From assembly GCA_944472155.2 (NCBI GenBank), contig OX235279.1, forward strand, positions 178,787,868 through 178,851,867: a stretch of DNA of 64,000 nt. The letters are read 5' to 3'. Both the position numbers and the translations under genes were made by a program. Below, piece after piece: positions 21,300-32,025 of this stretch (positions within the stretch are counted from its first letter, which is position 1; every line of letters starts with the position of its first letter). The stretch comes from Trichobilharzia szidati. Its lineage: Eukaryota; Platyhelminthes; Trematoda; Strigeidida; Schistosomatidae. The notes under the pieces are model-generated. The model had not been told where the DNA came from and searched no databases. It was given only the letters and a program-made list of their open reading frames with translations.

Positions 21300-22290
21300 A
21301 TAAGTATGAAACTTGAGCACTGTGCTAGAGCATAACTCCATTATGGATAAGATTTTATTTTGATAAAGTGTCACACAGTGTTGATATACAGTAATATTAA
21401 CTGATGCCACCACGTTTCGAGCACAAACTATTGCCACTCATAATCATATCAAGGCACTACTCACACAACTTTTTTCTTCATTTATATGCATGTGTGGAAT
21501 TGACTAGATATTTGAATAAAAATTAATATGGGATAATGTACATTCAGAAATAATAATAATATGAGTGTTATTGATGAAATACAATCAGATGGGAAATAAG
21601 ACGAGTGTTTTTATAGTCAAAATAAGTAACTTTTAGAATGTTGTGATGGGCTTGAATTGAAATAGAACTTTAAGATTATTTATTATCCTCTTCTGATTTG
21701 ACTGACTGACTGTTGGTAATAATATCTTCCATATTTCTGGTATTTGCATTGAGTCATTTCTGTTGCATGTATTGGGTGTAGACTCAATGAAGCAGGCAGG
21801 ATTCAGTAATCAATCAATTCCGTAATCCTTGTTCATTGAGTCTACACCCAATACATGCAACAGAAATGACTCAATGCAAATACCAGAAATATGGAAGATA
21901 TTATTACCAACAGTCAGTCAGTCAAATCAGAAGAGGATAATAAATAATCTTAAAGTTCTATTTCAATTCAAGCCCATCACAACATTCTAAAAGTTACTTA
22001 TTTTGACTATAAAAACACTCGTCTTATTTCCCATCTGATTGTATTTCATCAATAACACTCATATTATTATTATTTCTGAATGTACATTATCCCATATTAA
22101 TTTTTATTCAAATATCTAGTCAATTCCACACATGCATATAAATGAAGAAAAAAGTTGTGTGAGTAGTGCCTTGATATGATTATGAGTGGCAATAGTTTGT
22201 GCTCGAAACGTGGTGGCATCAGTTAATATTACTGTATATCAACACTGTGTGACACTTTATCAAAATAAAATCTTATCCATAATGGAGTTA
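21300..22290. repeat. 459-bp inverted repeat from PLE group A ends
   Basis: Arms 21333-21791 and 21832-22290 are reverse complements with no mismatch seen by eye, separated by 40 nt. The outer part is the group A terminal repeat with the CTCGAAACGT hairpin region. The inner part contains the GTAGACTCAATGA text that lies within the group A endonuclease coding region in other copies. The left arm continues about 30 nt further, like the insertion at 10.2 kb. A poor match (9 of 12) to a TSD is seen just outside. Confidence 0.88.
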
Positions 22291-22469
22291 GGAGTGCTTT
22301 CATCAGAATTTATGCTCATACTGGATAAGTACAAAAATTCAGTCCAGTCCTATTTAGCATGAGACTTGCGTGATCAATTGAATGTCAGAAAAGAAGTAAG
22401 AGACTTACGTATTATTATATATGTGAACAAAACACCTACTTATTTCTCTAGAAATCAATTATGCGGCAT

Positions 22470-22860
22470 TATTATTCACCACATGCTCAATACTCAAAAT
22501 CAGATGGCTAGAAAAGATCAGCAACAGGGATCTTTGGGAACGAACCAACCAGGAACCGATTGTGAAACAAATTGGCAGGAAGAAATGGAGGTGGATTGGA
22601 TTGTGGCCATACTCTGAGAAAAAAACCATCAAGTGACATCACTAGACAAGCCATTGCTCGAGTGGAACCCGAAAGAGAAGCGGCAAGTTGGTCGTCAGTG
22701 CAAGGGTGACTTGGAGGAGGTCATGTGAAGAGGAGATGAAAACGTGTCGGCAGACATGGAGCCAGGTGAAGACTCTAGCAGAGAACAGAACGCAAGGGAG
22801 ACGCACGGCTGAAGCCCTATGTTCCTGTAGGAATTAAAGGATACAATAATAATAATAATA
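22470..22860 (+). pseudogene. RTE (SR2-like) element, C-terminal fragment
   Basis: It reads through KISNRDLWERTNQ, RKKWRWIG and TRQAIARVEPER-like text in shifting frames, and ends GCCCTATGTTCC...AATTAAAGG then AATAAT repeats, the 3' end shared by all RTE copies here. Confidence 0.8.
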
Positions 22861-23095
22861 CATGCATTAACATTTTCATCGGGTTTAGATTTTGTAGTAA
22901 CCATTTTGGTTTAATTTTTTAAAAAGCATTAAAATATTCAGAATTCCATTCCCCACCTGCCCCCCACCCAAGCTGGCTACAGCGTTGGTGATCATAGCCC
23001 CAAACGAGCGAAGGAGTCTTCTGGTGCTTAGGTGATGTATCGATGGTCTTTACTAGCAAGTACTACTGTCTAATATGTGGACGGCATACGACTAT
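22861..23095. other. No gene recognised
   Basis: Short AT-rich interval with one C-rich patch (CCCCACCTGCCCCCCACCC, about 22951-22969). Nothing else identified. Confidence 0.4.
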
Positions 23096-23099
23096 TCAT

Positions 23100-23500
23100 G
23101 TCAGTCATTGTTGTTATCATTCCCTTGAGTTCCGAATGGAACCAAATGCTTCAGCAGCGCATCTCCACTTTGTCCTGCTCTCTCCGGTCCTCTCCAACTC
23201 GCCCCACAACTGTCCACTCGCTATCATTGTCTCCTCCCTTGATCTCCTCAACATCAACGTCGCACACCCAGCTAACCGTTCTCCGTTCGGCCTCCGTTCC
23301 AGCGATGACCTGGCTCGCAGTTTCACTCGAAGGTATTCTAAGGAATGTGTCCGATCCATCTAGTTTTCCAAGAGTTCCTTGTAACTAATTCTTCCTGGCC
23401 ATTTGATATTCAGTATGAATAATCATGTGCCAAGTTTCTGGCCTATCTAGCAGAAATGACTGACTTAACACTGGAATCGAAAATCCGAATCTTGTTGTTC
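23100..23500 (-). pseudogene. RTE (SR2-like), 3' fragment 1
   Basis: The minus-strand frame reads ARSSLERRPNGERLAG, then LMLRRSREETM and KWRCAAEAFGSIRNSRE, the conserved C-terminus of the RTE ORF. It is cut at 23500, where the next copy's AATAATAATG tail begins. Confidence 0.78.
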
Positions 23501-24845
23501 ATTATTATTGTTCCCTTGGGTTCCTAGTGGAGCATAGGGCTTGAACTGCACGTCTCCACTTGCTTTCCCTCCTGCTGTACTTTTCACCTGCATCCATGTT
23601 AATCCATACTGTTTCAGTTCCTGTTCACACAGTCTCCTCCATGTCACTCTTGGACGTCCCACTCGCCGCTTCCCTTTCGGGTTCCACTCGAGTGATGGCC
23701 TGACGCGCGATGTCACCCAGCGGCCTCCTCAGCGAGTGTCCAATCCATTCATCTCCACTTTCTGCTGAATATTTGGTTGGTTTGGCGATTGGTTCTTGTT
23801 TTGTTTGCTCCCATAGTTTCTTGTTGGTTCTTGTTCTTTCTGGCCATCTGATCTTCAGTATAGAGCGAAGACAGTTGTTGATAAAGGTCTGCAACAGGCT
23901 GTTGGAAATATTCTTTGTGACCCGCCAAGTTTCTGATCCGTATAGAAGAACTGACTGACTTGACGTTTGTACTGAAAATCCGAATTTTGTTGTTGATGGT
24001 GAGTGACAAATATTTCCAGATTGATTTCAGGTTGATGAATGTGTTTCTCGCCTTCCCAATTCTCGATATGACATCCCCGTCCGTTCCTCCTGTAGTTGAG
24101 ACAATGCTCCCTAGATAAGTGAAAGAAGTAACCTCTTTCAAATCCCTCCCGTTGATGGTGATTGGCACTGGATGTTGCTGCTGTTGTTGTTGGTTGGTTA
24201 TTTTCATAACCTCCGTCTTGTCTATGTTCACGTGGAGTCCTGTCTTCACTGGCTGCTTCTTCGACCAGTTTGTCGGTTTTCGCGTGTAAGTCTTCGATTT
24301 TGTGTGACATCAAACATAAATCATCCACGCGCGAAATCCAGGTCTTCTAGGTTCTTCACATCGGTCCGAGATATCCCTGTCTTCTCGTTTCCCACTGACT
24401 GATGCATAATCCAGTCCATCATAATTAGGAATATCATTGGTGATAATAATCACCCTTGTCTGACTCCTGTGTTTACTCCAAACGCCTCGCTGAGTTTTCC
24501 GTTGTGGATCACTTGACATGTGCCGTTGTCGTACAGCTGTTGAATAAGGTTGATGAATATTTGGGGTACACCGTAGTACTCGAGTAGTTTCCAAATTACT
24601 TCGCGGTCAACGCTGTCTGTCGAAGGCCTTCTCAAAGTCTATGAAGGAAGTTGAGGTAGAGGTTTGATTGCCATTCCATGCTTTGTTCTGTGATGATGAT
24701 GCGTAGAGTTGCAATTTGGTCAGAACATGATTTGCCTTTCCTGAATCCAGCTTGTTCTGGTCGGAGTTCTGTATCCAGTGCGTCCTTTATTCTCTGCAGG
24801 ATGATGTGACTCAGGATTTTACTTGGCGTCGACAGGAGCATGATT
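23500..24845 (-). pseudogene. RTE (SR2-like) RT, 5'-truncated copy
   Basis: Minus-strand RT pieces in correct order but in several frames: ILSHIILQRIKDAL with EQAGFRKGKSCSDQIATLRI (24632-24841), STDSVDREVIWKLLEYYGVP with GVRQG (24450-24635), DDLCLMSHKIEDL (24328 downwards), VNIDKTEVMKI and TYLGSIVSTTGGTDGDV (23749-24249), and the C-terminus WIGHSLRRPLGDIARQAI and WNPKGKRRVGRPRVTW (23465-23894). The tail is AATAATAATG at 23500. At least four frameshifts. Confidence 0.85.
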
Positions 24846-24869
24846 CCTCGCTAGTTCTTGCAGAGTTTG

Positions 24870-25560
24870 TTGTTTATGCTGAGTGAAAAAGATCTCGACA
24901 CTAATTTTAGAATGACTGAGACATGCCTAGCCTTTCCAGTTCTGGTTTCGATACCGTTATCCGTTCCGACTACTTGTAACTAGAACGATGCTGCCTAGAG
25001 AAGTGAAGGCAGGAAGTGATCTCTTTGAAAACTCACTTCGTTGATGGTGGTTGGTGCTTATCACTATTGCTGGTTGGTTATTTTGATCACCTCCTTCCTC
25101 TCTATGTTCACTTGAAGTCCTGTCTTCACTACCAGCCTCTTCTACCAATTTGTTAGTTTTCGTCTGGAAGTCTTCGAGGTTATTCGACATTAAACATAAA
25201 TCATCTGCGAAATCCAGATGTTCTAGAGTCTTCTGATCGGTACAGCATATTTCTGTCTTCTCATTCTCAGGGTCTGATGCATAATCCAGTCCACCACAAT
25301 TAGGAATATTGTCGGTATTAATAGGTAGCCTCATCTTACTCTTGTATTAACTTCAAAGGCTTCATTGAGTTTTCCGTTGTGGATTACTTGACATGTGATA
25401 CTGTTATATTAGCTGTTGAATGAGGTTGAAGTAGTGTTGAAGTGGTGTTCAAATTGCTTCGCGGTCAATGCTGTTGAAGGCTGCAGCTGTAGAAGCTTGT
25501 CAGTTGGCCGTTCCATGTGGGTTTCCTAAGGATGGACCTGGGTACCAATCAGTCGGAAAA
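24870..25560 (-). pseudogene. RTE (SR2-like) RT, second fragment
   Basis: Another copy joined directly to the previous one. It repeats the fingers-palm region: CGGLDYASDPENEK, LDFADDLCLMSNNLEDF (containing the FADD box) and SLGSIVLVTSSRNG. Both ends are truncated. Confidence 0.78.
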
Positions 25561-25928
25561 AAAACCCAATAAGATCTCTTGTCACTCGCATCGGAAGCAT
25601 CTGCAGCTCTGATAACATGGAAGAAGAACTGCACTTCCTGAAAGAAATCTTTATACAAAACGGTTACCCATCAAGATTCGTGGACAAAAACATCAAACAA
25701 AAAAATCCAAAAGCAAGAAACAGCATCTGTGCCAAAAAAGATACTTTATATGAACCTTGACTTCAAAGGTAACCTACTGAATGATATCCTTAGGAGGAGA
25801 ATTTCGACTTCTTTAAGAAGAACTTTCTTTGCAGCAACATTGACAGTAGTGTTCTTCAGTCGCCCGCTGATCTGCAGAAGCCCAAAGGACAACATCCCTC
25901 ACTTGACCACTTCTATGTGTATATATAT
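25560..25928 (+). pseudogene. PLE group D RT C-terminus and linker
   Basis: It begins NPIRSLVTRIGSICSS and EIFIQNGYPSRFVDKNIK in one frame, then continues from 25729 as LYMNLDFKGNLLNDIL, RRTFFAATLTVVFFSR and PLICRSPKDNIPHLTTSMCIY. The endonuclease should follow (compare 62036-62400), but an inverted terminal repeat starts instead. Confidence 0.8.
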
Positions 25929-26260
25929 CATGAAGAAAATAAAAGACAGATTCAGCGAAGAAAATTTTCTTTATCGACGAAATCATCTTCAGAGGCTGTA
26001 CAATCGTATTTATACTTACAAAAATATATAGTGGTCTATTCTTTAACAGTTGTTTGTGACAACTCATCACATTTGTTACTATCCTCTTATATCACCATCC
26101 AGTTCACCTGAAATTACTAATTGTATTTTCGTTTGACAATTTTCATGTACACAAACATACAAAACAACCATATATATTTGCGATTGTACAGCTATGAAAA
26201 TGAATTCGCCGCCGAAAAGAGACTCTTCGTTGAATTACTGGTCTTCTGTCTATTGATGTT
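25929..26260. repeat. PLE group D ends, inverted then direct
   Basis: 25929-26042 is a minus-oriented group D terminal repeat almost identical to 30708-30815 (AAAATAAAAGACAGATTCAG). It is followed by a plus-oriented 3' tail and end (GCGATTGTACAGCTATG near 26182). The junction has the inverted-head design seen elsewhere, but I could not identify a target-site duplication. Confidence 0.65.
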
Positions 26261-26309
26261 CAAATGGGGGTTTTTTATGAATTTTCAAAATCGATGAAGT
26301 TTGACTGCC

Positions 26310-26840
26310 ACTCTAAGCTTTATTGGACTATGATGCGCAGAGTTGCAATTCAATCCGCATGTTATTTGCCTTTCCAGAATTCAGCTTGTTCCAGACTGGC
26401 GGGGTCCTGCACCCAGTGCACTTTTTATTCTCCCAAGGATGACCCAACTTAGTATTTTACTTGGCATGGGCAAGAGCATTAACCCGCGCCAGCTGTCGCA
26501 CAGGCCTAAGTCACGCTTCTTTGACAGTTTGATAATGTGGTGTTACTTCCAGTCAGTTAGCACCTTTCTTTCCTTCCAAATGTTTTGCAATATTTACGTA
26601 AGAATAACCTCTGAAGTCTCTGGATCCATTTTTAGTACTTCAGAAGTAATACCGTCCAGTTTCGCTGTCTGAGCGGTCTTCAGTAGCCTGGTTGCATTAG
26701 GGGGGATTGTAGCGGTAATATATTGCAGTATGCCTTTATGCTTGCCTTCCTGAGTGCCATTAGTGGTGCCAAGCAGATCATATATTGTGATTTGAATAAT
26801 TTCTGTTTCCGAAAGAAACCGTGGGGAAATTCCGCCCACA
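26310..26840 (-). pseudogene. RTE (SR2-like) RT N-terminal region
   Basis: The minus strand reads AKLDGITSEVLKMDPETSE, corresponding to the GPDGI..E.LK.DPE region of RTE RT. It then shows degraded SDWK, ISIIQK and LPIPSK/QAGFRK regions down to 26320. Confidence 0.75.
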
Positions 26841-27480
26841 ACTGTGTAAACTGAAATTTTTAATTCACTGTGCTACCGGAACACCCAGCTGCATTGTAGG
26901 CATCCTTCACCTGGAAAATAAATTCATGTGATTCAGCAAAGAGACACACTGTCAAGCTGTATAAGTGCATATATATATATATTATTTTTGATAAAATATC
27001 TGTGGTCATAATCATAGTTGCACATGAAGCGATAACGACATAAGTTCAGTAGATTACGAAACAGTTCACAACACGTTTAAATCTTAGAAAGGCGTTTAGA
27101 ATTAGTAAGATTCTTTGCCAAGTGCAGACAATGATCAGGTGAATTGAGCAATCTAAAGTTTCCAGTTATAACAAAGGTATGTAGATGACACTTGTTATTT
27201 GTTACAGTTTTTGTGTTTGTGTGTTGCCATCCAGCGATAAAATTCATACTTGAAATGGAGAAGTAGTTTAATGTTGATTCTCATGTTGTGAAACTATCAT
27301 CGAGCAGTTGTTAGGATCCTGGGGAGATTGATCTATGGCAAGGTCTAACGGAATAGTCTGCTAAGTTCCCATTGGTCGGGAAAGTAGCTTGACTCTTTCA
27401 CTTACTATTCGTATTTGGCGCATATTTACTATTGAAACTGTGGATAAGGAATCGAATTTTCTAAGGAAAATTCTTATCGG
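26841..27480. other. No gene recognised
   Basis: AT-rich spacer with a short (TA)n run near 26970-26983. No repeat boundary or protein motif seen. Confidence 0.4.
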
Positions 27481-27529
27481 AAATGATATCCACCGCCTTT
27501 TATAGACGAAAATCTATGAAGTGTGATTC

Positions 27530-27800
27530 TGTGTGTGTGTGTATGTATGAACCTTAAATTCAAAGGTGACTCAGCTATGGACATTCTTAAAAGATGGACC
27601 TCGCAGTCCCTGAAAATGATGTTTGCTGCAACATTGTTGAGAATACCGTTTTCTAGACGACCATTTCTGATGAATAACGTGAAGGACATGACCCCGAAGT
27701 TGTGTGTGTTCACCAGTTCACCTGCCTTCTTAGAGTTAGGTATATCTGTCGTTCGACGCCAGATTTGTTCAAGAATGTGCACGAACACCATCTCGTAAAC
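27530..27800 (+). pseudogene. PLE group D linker fragment
   Basis: It reads MNLKFKGDSAMDILKRW, MMFAATLLRIPFSRR and NNVKDMTPKL, then degenerates where the endonuclease should begin. Confidence 0.75.
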
Positions 27801-27859
27801 AACGCTTACCTTATCTCTATTTTACTTTTTTATTTTTGATTTCAGCTTGATTCCACACC

Positions 27860-28005
27860 GTATTTTTTTGTACAGGCATGGAATTTTCAGTATATGATAT
27901 CGGTAGCCCAAATTTTGCAGGCCGACCATAGATATCAGGTGTGAGTCGGCAAGGGATCGAACCCCGGACCATGTGTATGGTCGGCGAGAATCCTAACCAC
28001 AGCCT
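27860..28005 (-). repeat. tRNA-Gly-like SINE, subtype 2
   Basis: Minus-strand head with GGGGTTCGATCCC and a body with GATATCATATACTGAAAATT, as at 19.6 and 46.5 kb. It interrupts a group D PLE whose endonuclease end resumes at about 28010. Confidence 0.75.
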
Positions 28006-28350
28006 CTTCCTTGAAAGTTACCTGTAAGGTAAACATCACCTACCAACATCATTACGTGTTCGACTCATCTGTACTGCTGAGGCCTTGGTCACTGTAACAG
28101 AAATGCCAGACTTTTGTATACAGGAGAAGTCTGTTCAAACACTCCTTCTTTCATTATCTTAACCCGTCAATGCTAAACTACTAAAACTCCCATTCCTACT
28201 TTGGTTCCATTTATTTTCCATATTGTTTATTCAGTGTGTATATGTATCCAGTGTTATTTCGATTGTTATTATTATTATTACTATTTTCACTTTGAAAAAT
28301 TTCCCGTATAGTCGAACTTGTCAACCACTATTTAATTAAACCAACCTGAT
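28006..28350 (+). pseudogene. PLE group D endonuclease end and tail
   Basis: Short remnants of the last part of the GIY-YIG region (frame pieces ending DFCIQEKSVQTLL) are followed by an AT-rich tail. It probably continues 27530-27800. Confidence 0.6.
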
Positions 28351-28382
28351 GTTTTGGTAGTGTTGTCTAATTCTAGCAATCC

Positions 28383-28960
28383 CTTCTTTCTGTCTATAGA
28401 TGACGTCGTTGAATGTCATATGGTCATATATCAGTTCACCTGCTCGTGCGGAGCTAGGTACACAGGTCGTTCTATGCGGGTCTTATCAAAACGTGTAAGT
28501 GAACAACATCCAGCATGTCTGCAAAGAGGAGGCACTGGTTCAATCACAAGCGGCGTAACTGAACACCTCGTCAATGCCTATCACAGCATCTCAAATGACT
28601 CATCCATCATTCAGAGTCATTCACAAAGTGAACAAAAATCTACCAAAAGCAGTGTGTTTTCGACTTCTTTGTACTGCCAAAGCTCTTACCATTTGCATCA
28701 AAAAGCCGGAGCTGTGTGTTCAAAAGAAATTAGTCCAGCCTTTACAACTACCGTCGACCTAGTTCGGTATGTTCTCTTATCCTTCGGTTGTTTTTGTTTT
28801 GTTTTGTACTCTGTATTTGCATTTTTCTCTCTTTGTCTTCATTCAATTCATCCCACTTTTTTCAGTAATAAAATCAGTTATTTTAAGTTTGTTTCCATGC
28901 TCCTCCTGATCACACTTGTAATCCGTTTAGAATAACCATTTTACAATTATATTCTAATCC
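28383..28960 (+). pseudogene. PLE group D GIY-YIG endonuclease remnant
   Basis: It starts mid-domain with MVIYQFTCSCGARYTGRS (the VYQF...Y.GR half-sites of the nuclease) and RVLSKRVSEQHPACLQ. After a frameshift near 28600 it continues as FRVIHKVNKNLPKAVCFR and PELCVQKKLVQPLQLP. Confidence 0.8.
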
Positions 28961-29680
28961 TGTGTAATTTTTTGTTTCTACGCCTCTTGTAATCTACATT
29001 TACATCTAACTTACACTTCAAAGTCATATGATTACAATTGATATGATTATGAACAATAAATTTTGTTCGAAACATCATCCAATAAATAATGCTGTTTCAC
29101 TGTGTGATATATCTAATAAACAAACTAATATGGAATTACTTACTACTACAGTGTCCAAGTTTTACATATATATTACACTTCAAGTTGAAAATTTTGATGT
29201 AAATTTGTGTTCACACCTGTAATTCATTCTATCCCTGCGAAATTTTTGTTTTTAAGCCTCTTGTAATTCATATCAAGTTGAAAATAATTGTCACCTTTTA
29301 TTCGCCTTTAAAATTATTATTTCTCCAGTTATCAAGTATTAATTTTGCATACGTTCTAACTGTTTTCTAATCCTATGCAATCTTGTCTCTAAGCCCCATG
29401 TAATCTATATTCATAACTTCAAGCTTTCATATCAAGTTGAAAATTATAATCTCCTTCGTTACTATTTGGAATTAATTAAATAAATAATAATTGTATCCAT
29501 GCAAACAAATGTATATAAATGCGATTGTACAGCTGCTTTTGAGAATGAAATCACCGAAACTATCGCCATCTTTGCTGAACTTCTTGTTCTTTTCAATCAT
29601 CTAATGTCCCGATGGGTATTTTCCACGATGTACAAAATAAGCAGATCGAACCTCTGCTTTTGTCATGTCCATTATTAACT
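28961..29680 (+). repeat. PLE group D 3' tail with internal repeats
   Basis: Three diverged copies of a unit containing TTTTTGTTTCTACGCCTCTT-like text are seen near 28970, 29245 and 29385. The first two are separated by the solo PLE end at 29022-29172. The tail closes with the group D end (GCGATTGTACAGCTGC, 29519 onwards). Confidence 0.65.
29022..29172 (+). mobile_element. Solo PLE group A end with 11-bp TSD
   Basis: A 151-bp insertion consisting only of the group A terminal repeat (subtype of the 40.2-kb element), with the hairpin TGAACAATAAATTTTGTTCG followed by AAACATCATCC. It is flanked by TTACACTTCAA at 29011-29021 and 29173-29183. It lies inside the tail of a group D PLE. Confidence 0.9.
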
Positions 29681-29798
29681 AATCTATCCTCTCAAAAAAT
29701 TCATCATTAGCGCAATTTTCTTCTAATTTTAATCCCTATTTGTATCACGTGATTTAATTTTGTTATTCGCTACCGCCTAACAAACACTTGAGAATTAT

Positions 29799-30353
29799 TA
29801 TTTAATTGGTGGGTGGTGACTAGCAGTGGAATCCAGGATGCGAATTTTGTCCTATTTGGGACTCGTCATCTGGATGTACCTGCATTTTTCAGTGAGTGAT
29901 GATGTTCCCATCGAGGCTTGAACCCAGTGCCCATAGTTTCAAACGCCAAAGCTTTATCCACAAGACCACTTGGGCAACGAGAGCCACCTTTTGTGCAACG
30001 GTTCATATTAATTTAATTGAATTTTTTTGGATTTTCCCGTCGATTGAGAGGTGGTTCTCGTGACCCAAGTGATCTAGTGGATAACGCTTTGACATTTGAA
30101 ACTATGGGCACTGGGTTCAAGCCTCGGTGGGGACATCATCACTCACTGAAAAATGCAGGTACATCCAGCTGACGAGTCCCAAATAGGACGAAATTCGCAT
30201 TCTGGATTCCACTGCTAGTCACCATCCATCAATTAAATACTGATTAAATGCCCAGACATTGTCGAAGCATCTGCACAAGAAGCCGACATGTCAACCTGAG
30301 ACCGAACACTTCGGTCCAATCAATCGACGGGAAAATCCAAAAAATTCAATTAA
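29799..30353. mobile_element. Sm-alpha-type hammerhead SINE, inverted dimer
   Basis: Two opposed SINE copies in one insertion: minus-oriented at 29800-30000 and plus-oriented from 30050. The insertion is flanked by a 13-bp direct repeat, ACTTGAGAATTAT (29786-29798 and 30354-30366). Each copy has a tRNA-like part (plus copy: CAAGTGATCTAGTGGATAAC and GGGTTCAAGCCTC) and a hammerhead. The spacer text GGATTTTCCCGTCGATTG (30030-30047) recurs inverted at 30323-30340. Confidence 0.88.
30163..30207 (+). ncRNA. Hammerhead ribozyme (SINE-borne)
   Basis: Stem I ATCCAG (30163-30168) pairs with CTGGAT (30202-30207). The core CTGACGA is at 30169-30175, stem II GTCC/GGAC (30176-30179, 30186-30189) has a CAAATA loop, and GAAA is at 30190-30193. 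A 2-bp stem III has loop TCGC and the cleavage triplet is AUU ending at 30201. All invariant bases of the hammerhead core are present (position 7 may vary). The partner copy at 29831-29875 on the minus strand has substitutions in both core boxes. Confidence 0.82.
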
Positions 30354-30366
30354 ACTTGAGAATTAT

Positions 30367-30700
30367 AATTCCATATTGGATAAGTTCATTTGATCTAACA
30401 TAAACACACGGTGATACAGTGTTCACAACTGGATGATATTTCGAGTACAATTCATTACTGCTCATAGTCACATCGATTTATTTCACACGACATCATATAT
30501 TGCTTGATATAACCTTACCCTCTCCTCTCTTTTTACCTCAATTTATCAGATATCCGCGAATGTTGTTGCGTCATCTCCATAGCACGTATTTAGTGTTGAT
30601 TTGATGAACAAAGATGCGGTGTTTAACCTCTCCTATTCTGAAACTAATTATAGCAAATTTCAATACTTTTACGCAATTTCACCTCCTACTGTGTAATTAC
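30367..30700 (-). pseudogene. PLE group A end and endonuclease remnant, decayed
   Basis: It parallels 850-1160 at lower identity: GATGATATTTCGAGTACAAT, then TGATTTGATGAACAAAGATG and AACCTCTCC in the same order. No usable frame remains. It is joined at 30700 to a group D end. Confidence 0.65.
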
Positions 30701-30702
30701 AT

Positions 30703-31046
30703 TTGAAGAAAATAAAAGACAGATTCAGCGAAGAAAATTTTCTTTATCGACGAAATCATCTTCAGAGGCTATACAGTCGTATTTATACTTACCAAAAATA
30801 TATAGTGGTCTATTATTGAGTAATAGGGGGTAACATAACTGATATAATTACTCAGAAGTGGCTTTAGAAGTGAAAATTAAAAGCTGTAAATTATGGGGTA
30901 CTCAACGGCACAAAGATAGAAATTTGATAAGGTTAAAATTGCTATTGTGTCAGAATAAAGTTATTCGAGTGTCAATTTAACAAGTGTGAAGAGGGTGTGA
31001 AAATATACAAAAGGAACATATGAGAGTGATAATAGTGAATTAATTA
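30703..31046 (-). repeat. PLE group D 3' tail and terminal repeat
   Basis: Terminal repeat (30703-30815) nearly identical to the one at 25.93 kb, then the AT-rich tail that follows the endonuclease frame at 31047-31592. Confidence 0.75.
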
Positions 31047-31592
31047 TTAAAGCAAAAGCAAACTAAAAGTAAGAGTAAAAATTACAAAAAAAAAGAAAAA
31101 AATCAAAGACTGGACAAAATTTTTCTGTATACAGAGTTCCGGGTTGTATTGACGAACTGCCAGCACCTCCCCCATACACAAAAGCCGAAACCTGACTCCC
31201 TTTGTACCATTTGGCTTCACTTTGTAGATGATCTTGAAAGATGACTCCGGTGGAGCTACGTGTCCCGAGTTCACCAAATGCTCGAGTATTGAGCTAGTAA
31301 TTGTCTTACACTGTCCCTTCGCTAACCATGCCGGGTAATGCTCAGAGATGTGTTTGGAAAGCGTGCACTTTGTGCAGCCAATATAACTAGCTCCACACGA
31401 GCAGGTGAATTTATAAACACACACTGAAGTGGCCCAAAGTGGCGGCAGTTTATCCTTCACACATCCGTTGATCATTTGTCGGCTGTAGAAATTGATACGT
31501 AGCTCAGACATAAAGAAGGTTTTTCTCAGTGATCTGCATAAGCGATTCTTTAGGATCTCAGCTACAGTATCACCTTTAAATTCAGCACTCAT
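31047..31592 (-). CDS. PLE group D linker plus GIY-YIG endonuclease
   Basis: 181-residue open frame, the best preserved group D C-terminal region. The linker MSAEFKGDTVAEILKNRL and RKTFFMSELRINFYSR is followed by the nuclease: VCVYKFTCSCGASYIGCT with a CSCG pair just before YIG, KHISEHYPAWLAKGQ, SSILEHLVNSGH (histidine region) and PELCIQKNFVQSL at the end. The upstream RT is missing, so it is a 5'-truncated insertion. Residues after QSL come from read-through into the tail. Confidence 0.82.
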   Translation of the reverse strand: MSAEFKGDTVAEILKNRLCRSLRKTFFMSELRINFYSRQMINGCVKDKLPPLWATSVCVYKFTCSCGASYIGCTKCTLSKHISEHYPAWLAKGQCKTITSSILEHLVNSGHVAPPESSFKIIYKVKPNGTKGVRFRLLCMGEVLAVRQYNPELCIQKNFVQSLIFFFFFVIFTLTFSLLLL

Positions 31593-31599
31593 AAATAGC

Positions 31600-31855
31600 A
31601 GTTAATGTATTGCGATGGTCAAGTTTTATTCTACACATGTGACTGAGAACTAGTTTCAGCCTCGTAGCTGTTGAGTAGGACACAGGTTCTTTCTTTTCAG
31701 GATTTCACTATTTTCCATGAGTATATATATGCTAGTTTATCTCTACCTGTCAAGCTAGTTACATTGGGTATAAAAGTTAGGCAAGTTTACCATCGAATTT
31801 CTAAACACAAATACCCCCCCCCGCCATAATACCATCTTAGTTAGGAGAATAGACG
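31600..31855. other. No gene recognised
   Basis: AT-rich interval with a short C-run (CCCCCCCCCG, about 31815). No repeat boundary identified. Confidence 0.35.
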
Positions 31856-31859
31856 AACA

Positions 31860-32025
31860 AACCTATGCGTAGTCCAATATTAGCTCATCTTGTCGGCACG
31901 GGACATCAAGTCGATACTCACAAACCTTCTAATGTTATTCATCGTATTTCATCCAACTTTCTGAATGATCTACGAGTCTGACTTTTACATACAGCACAGG
32001 CAATCGGAATTCATCCCAATAATTC
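31860..32025 (+). pseudogene. PLE group D endonuclease remnant
   Basis: It translates to SPILAHLVGTGHQVDTH and NVIHRISSNFLNDLRV, then LLHTAQAIGIHPNN, parallel to the well-read copy at 52860-53010. The last piece (FVSEKFTQPLYL) appears at 32820-32860, so the SINEs between are nested inside. Confidence 0.7.
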
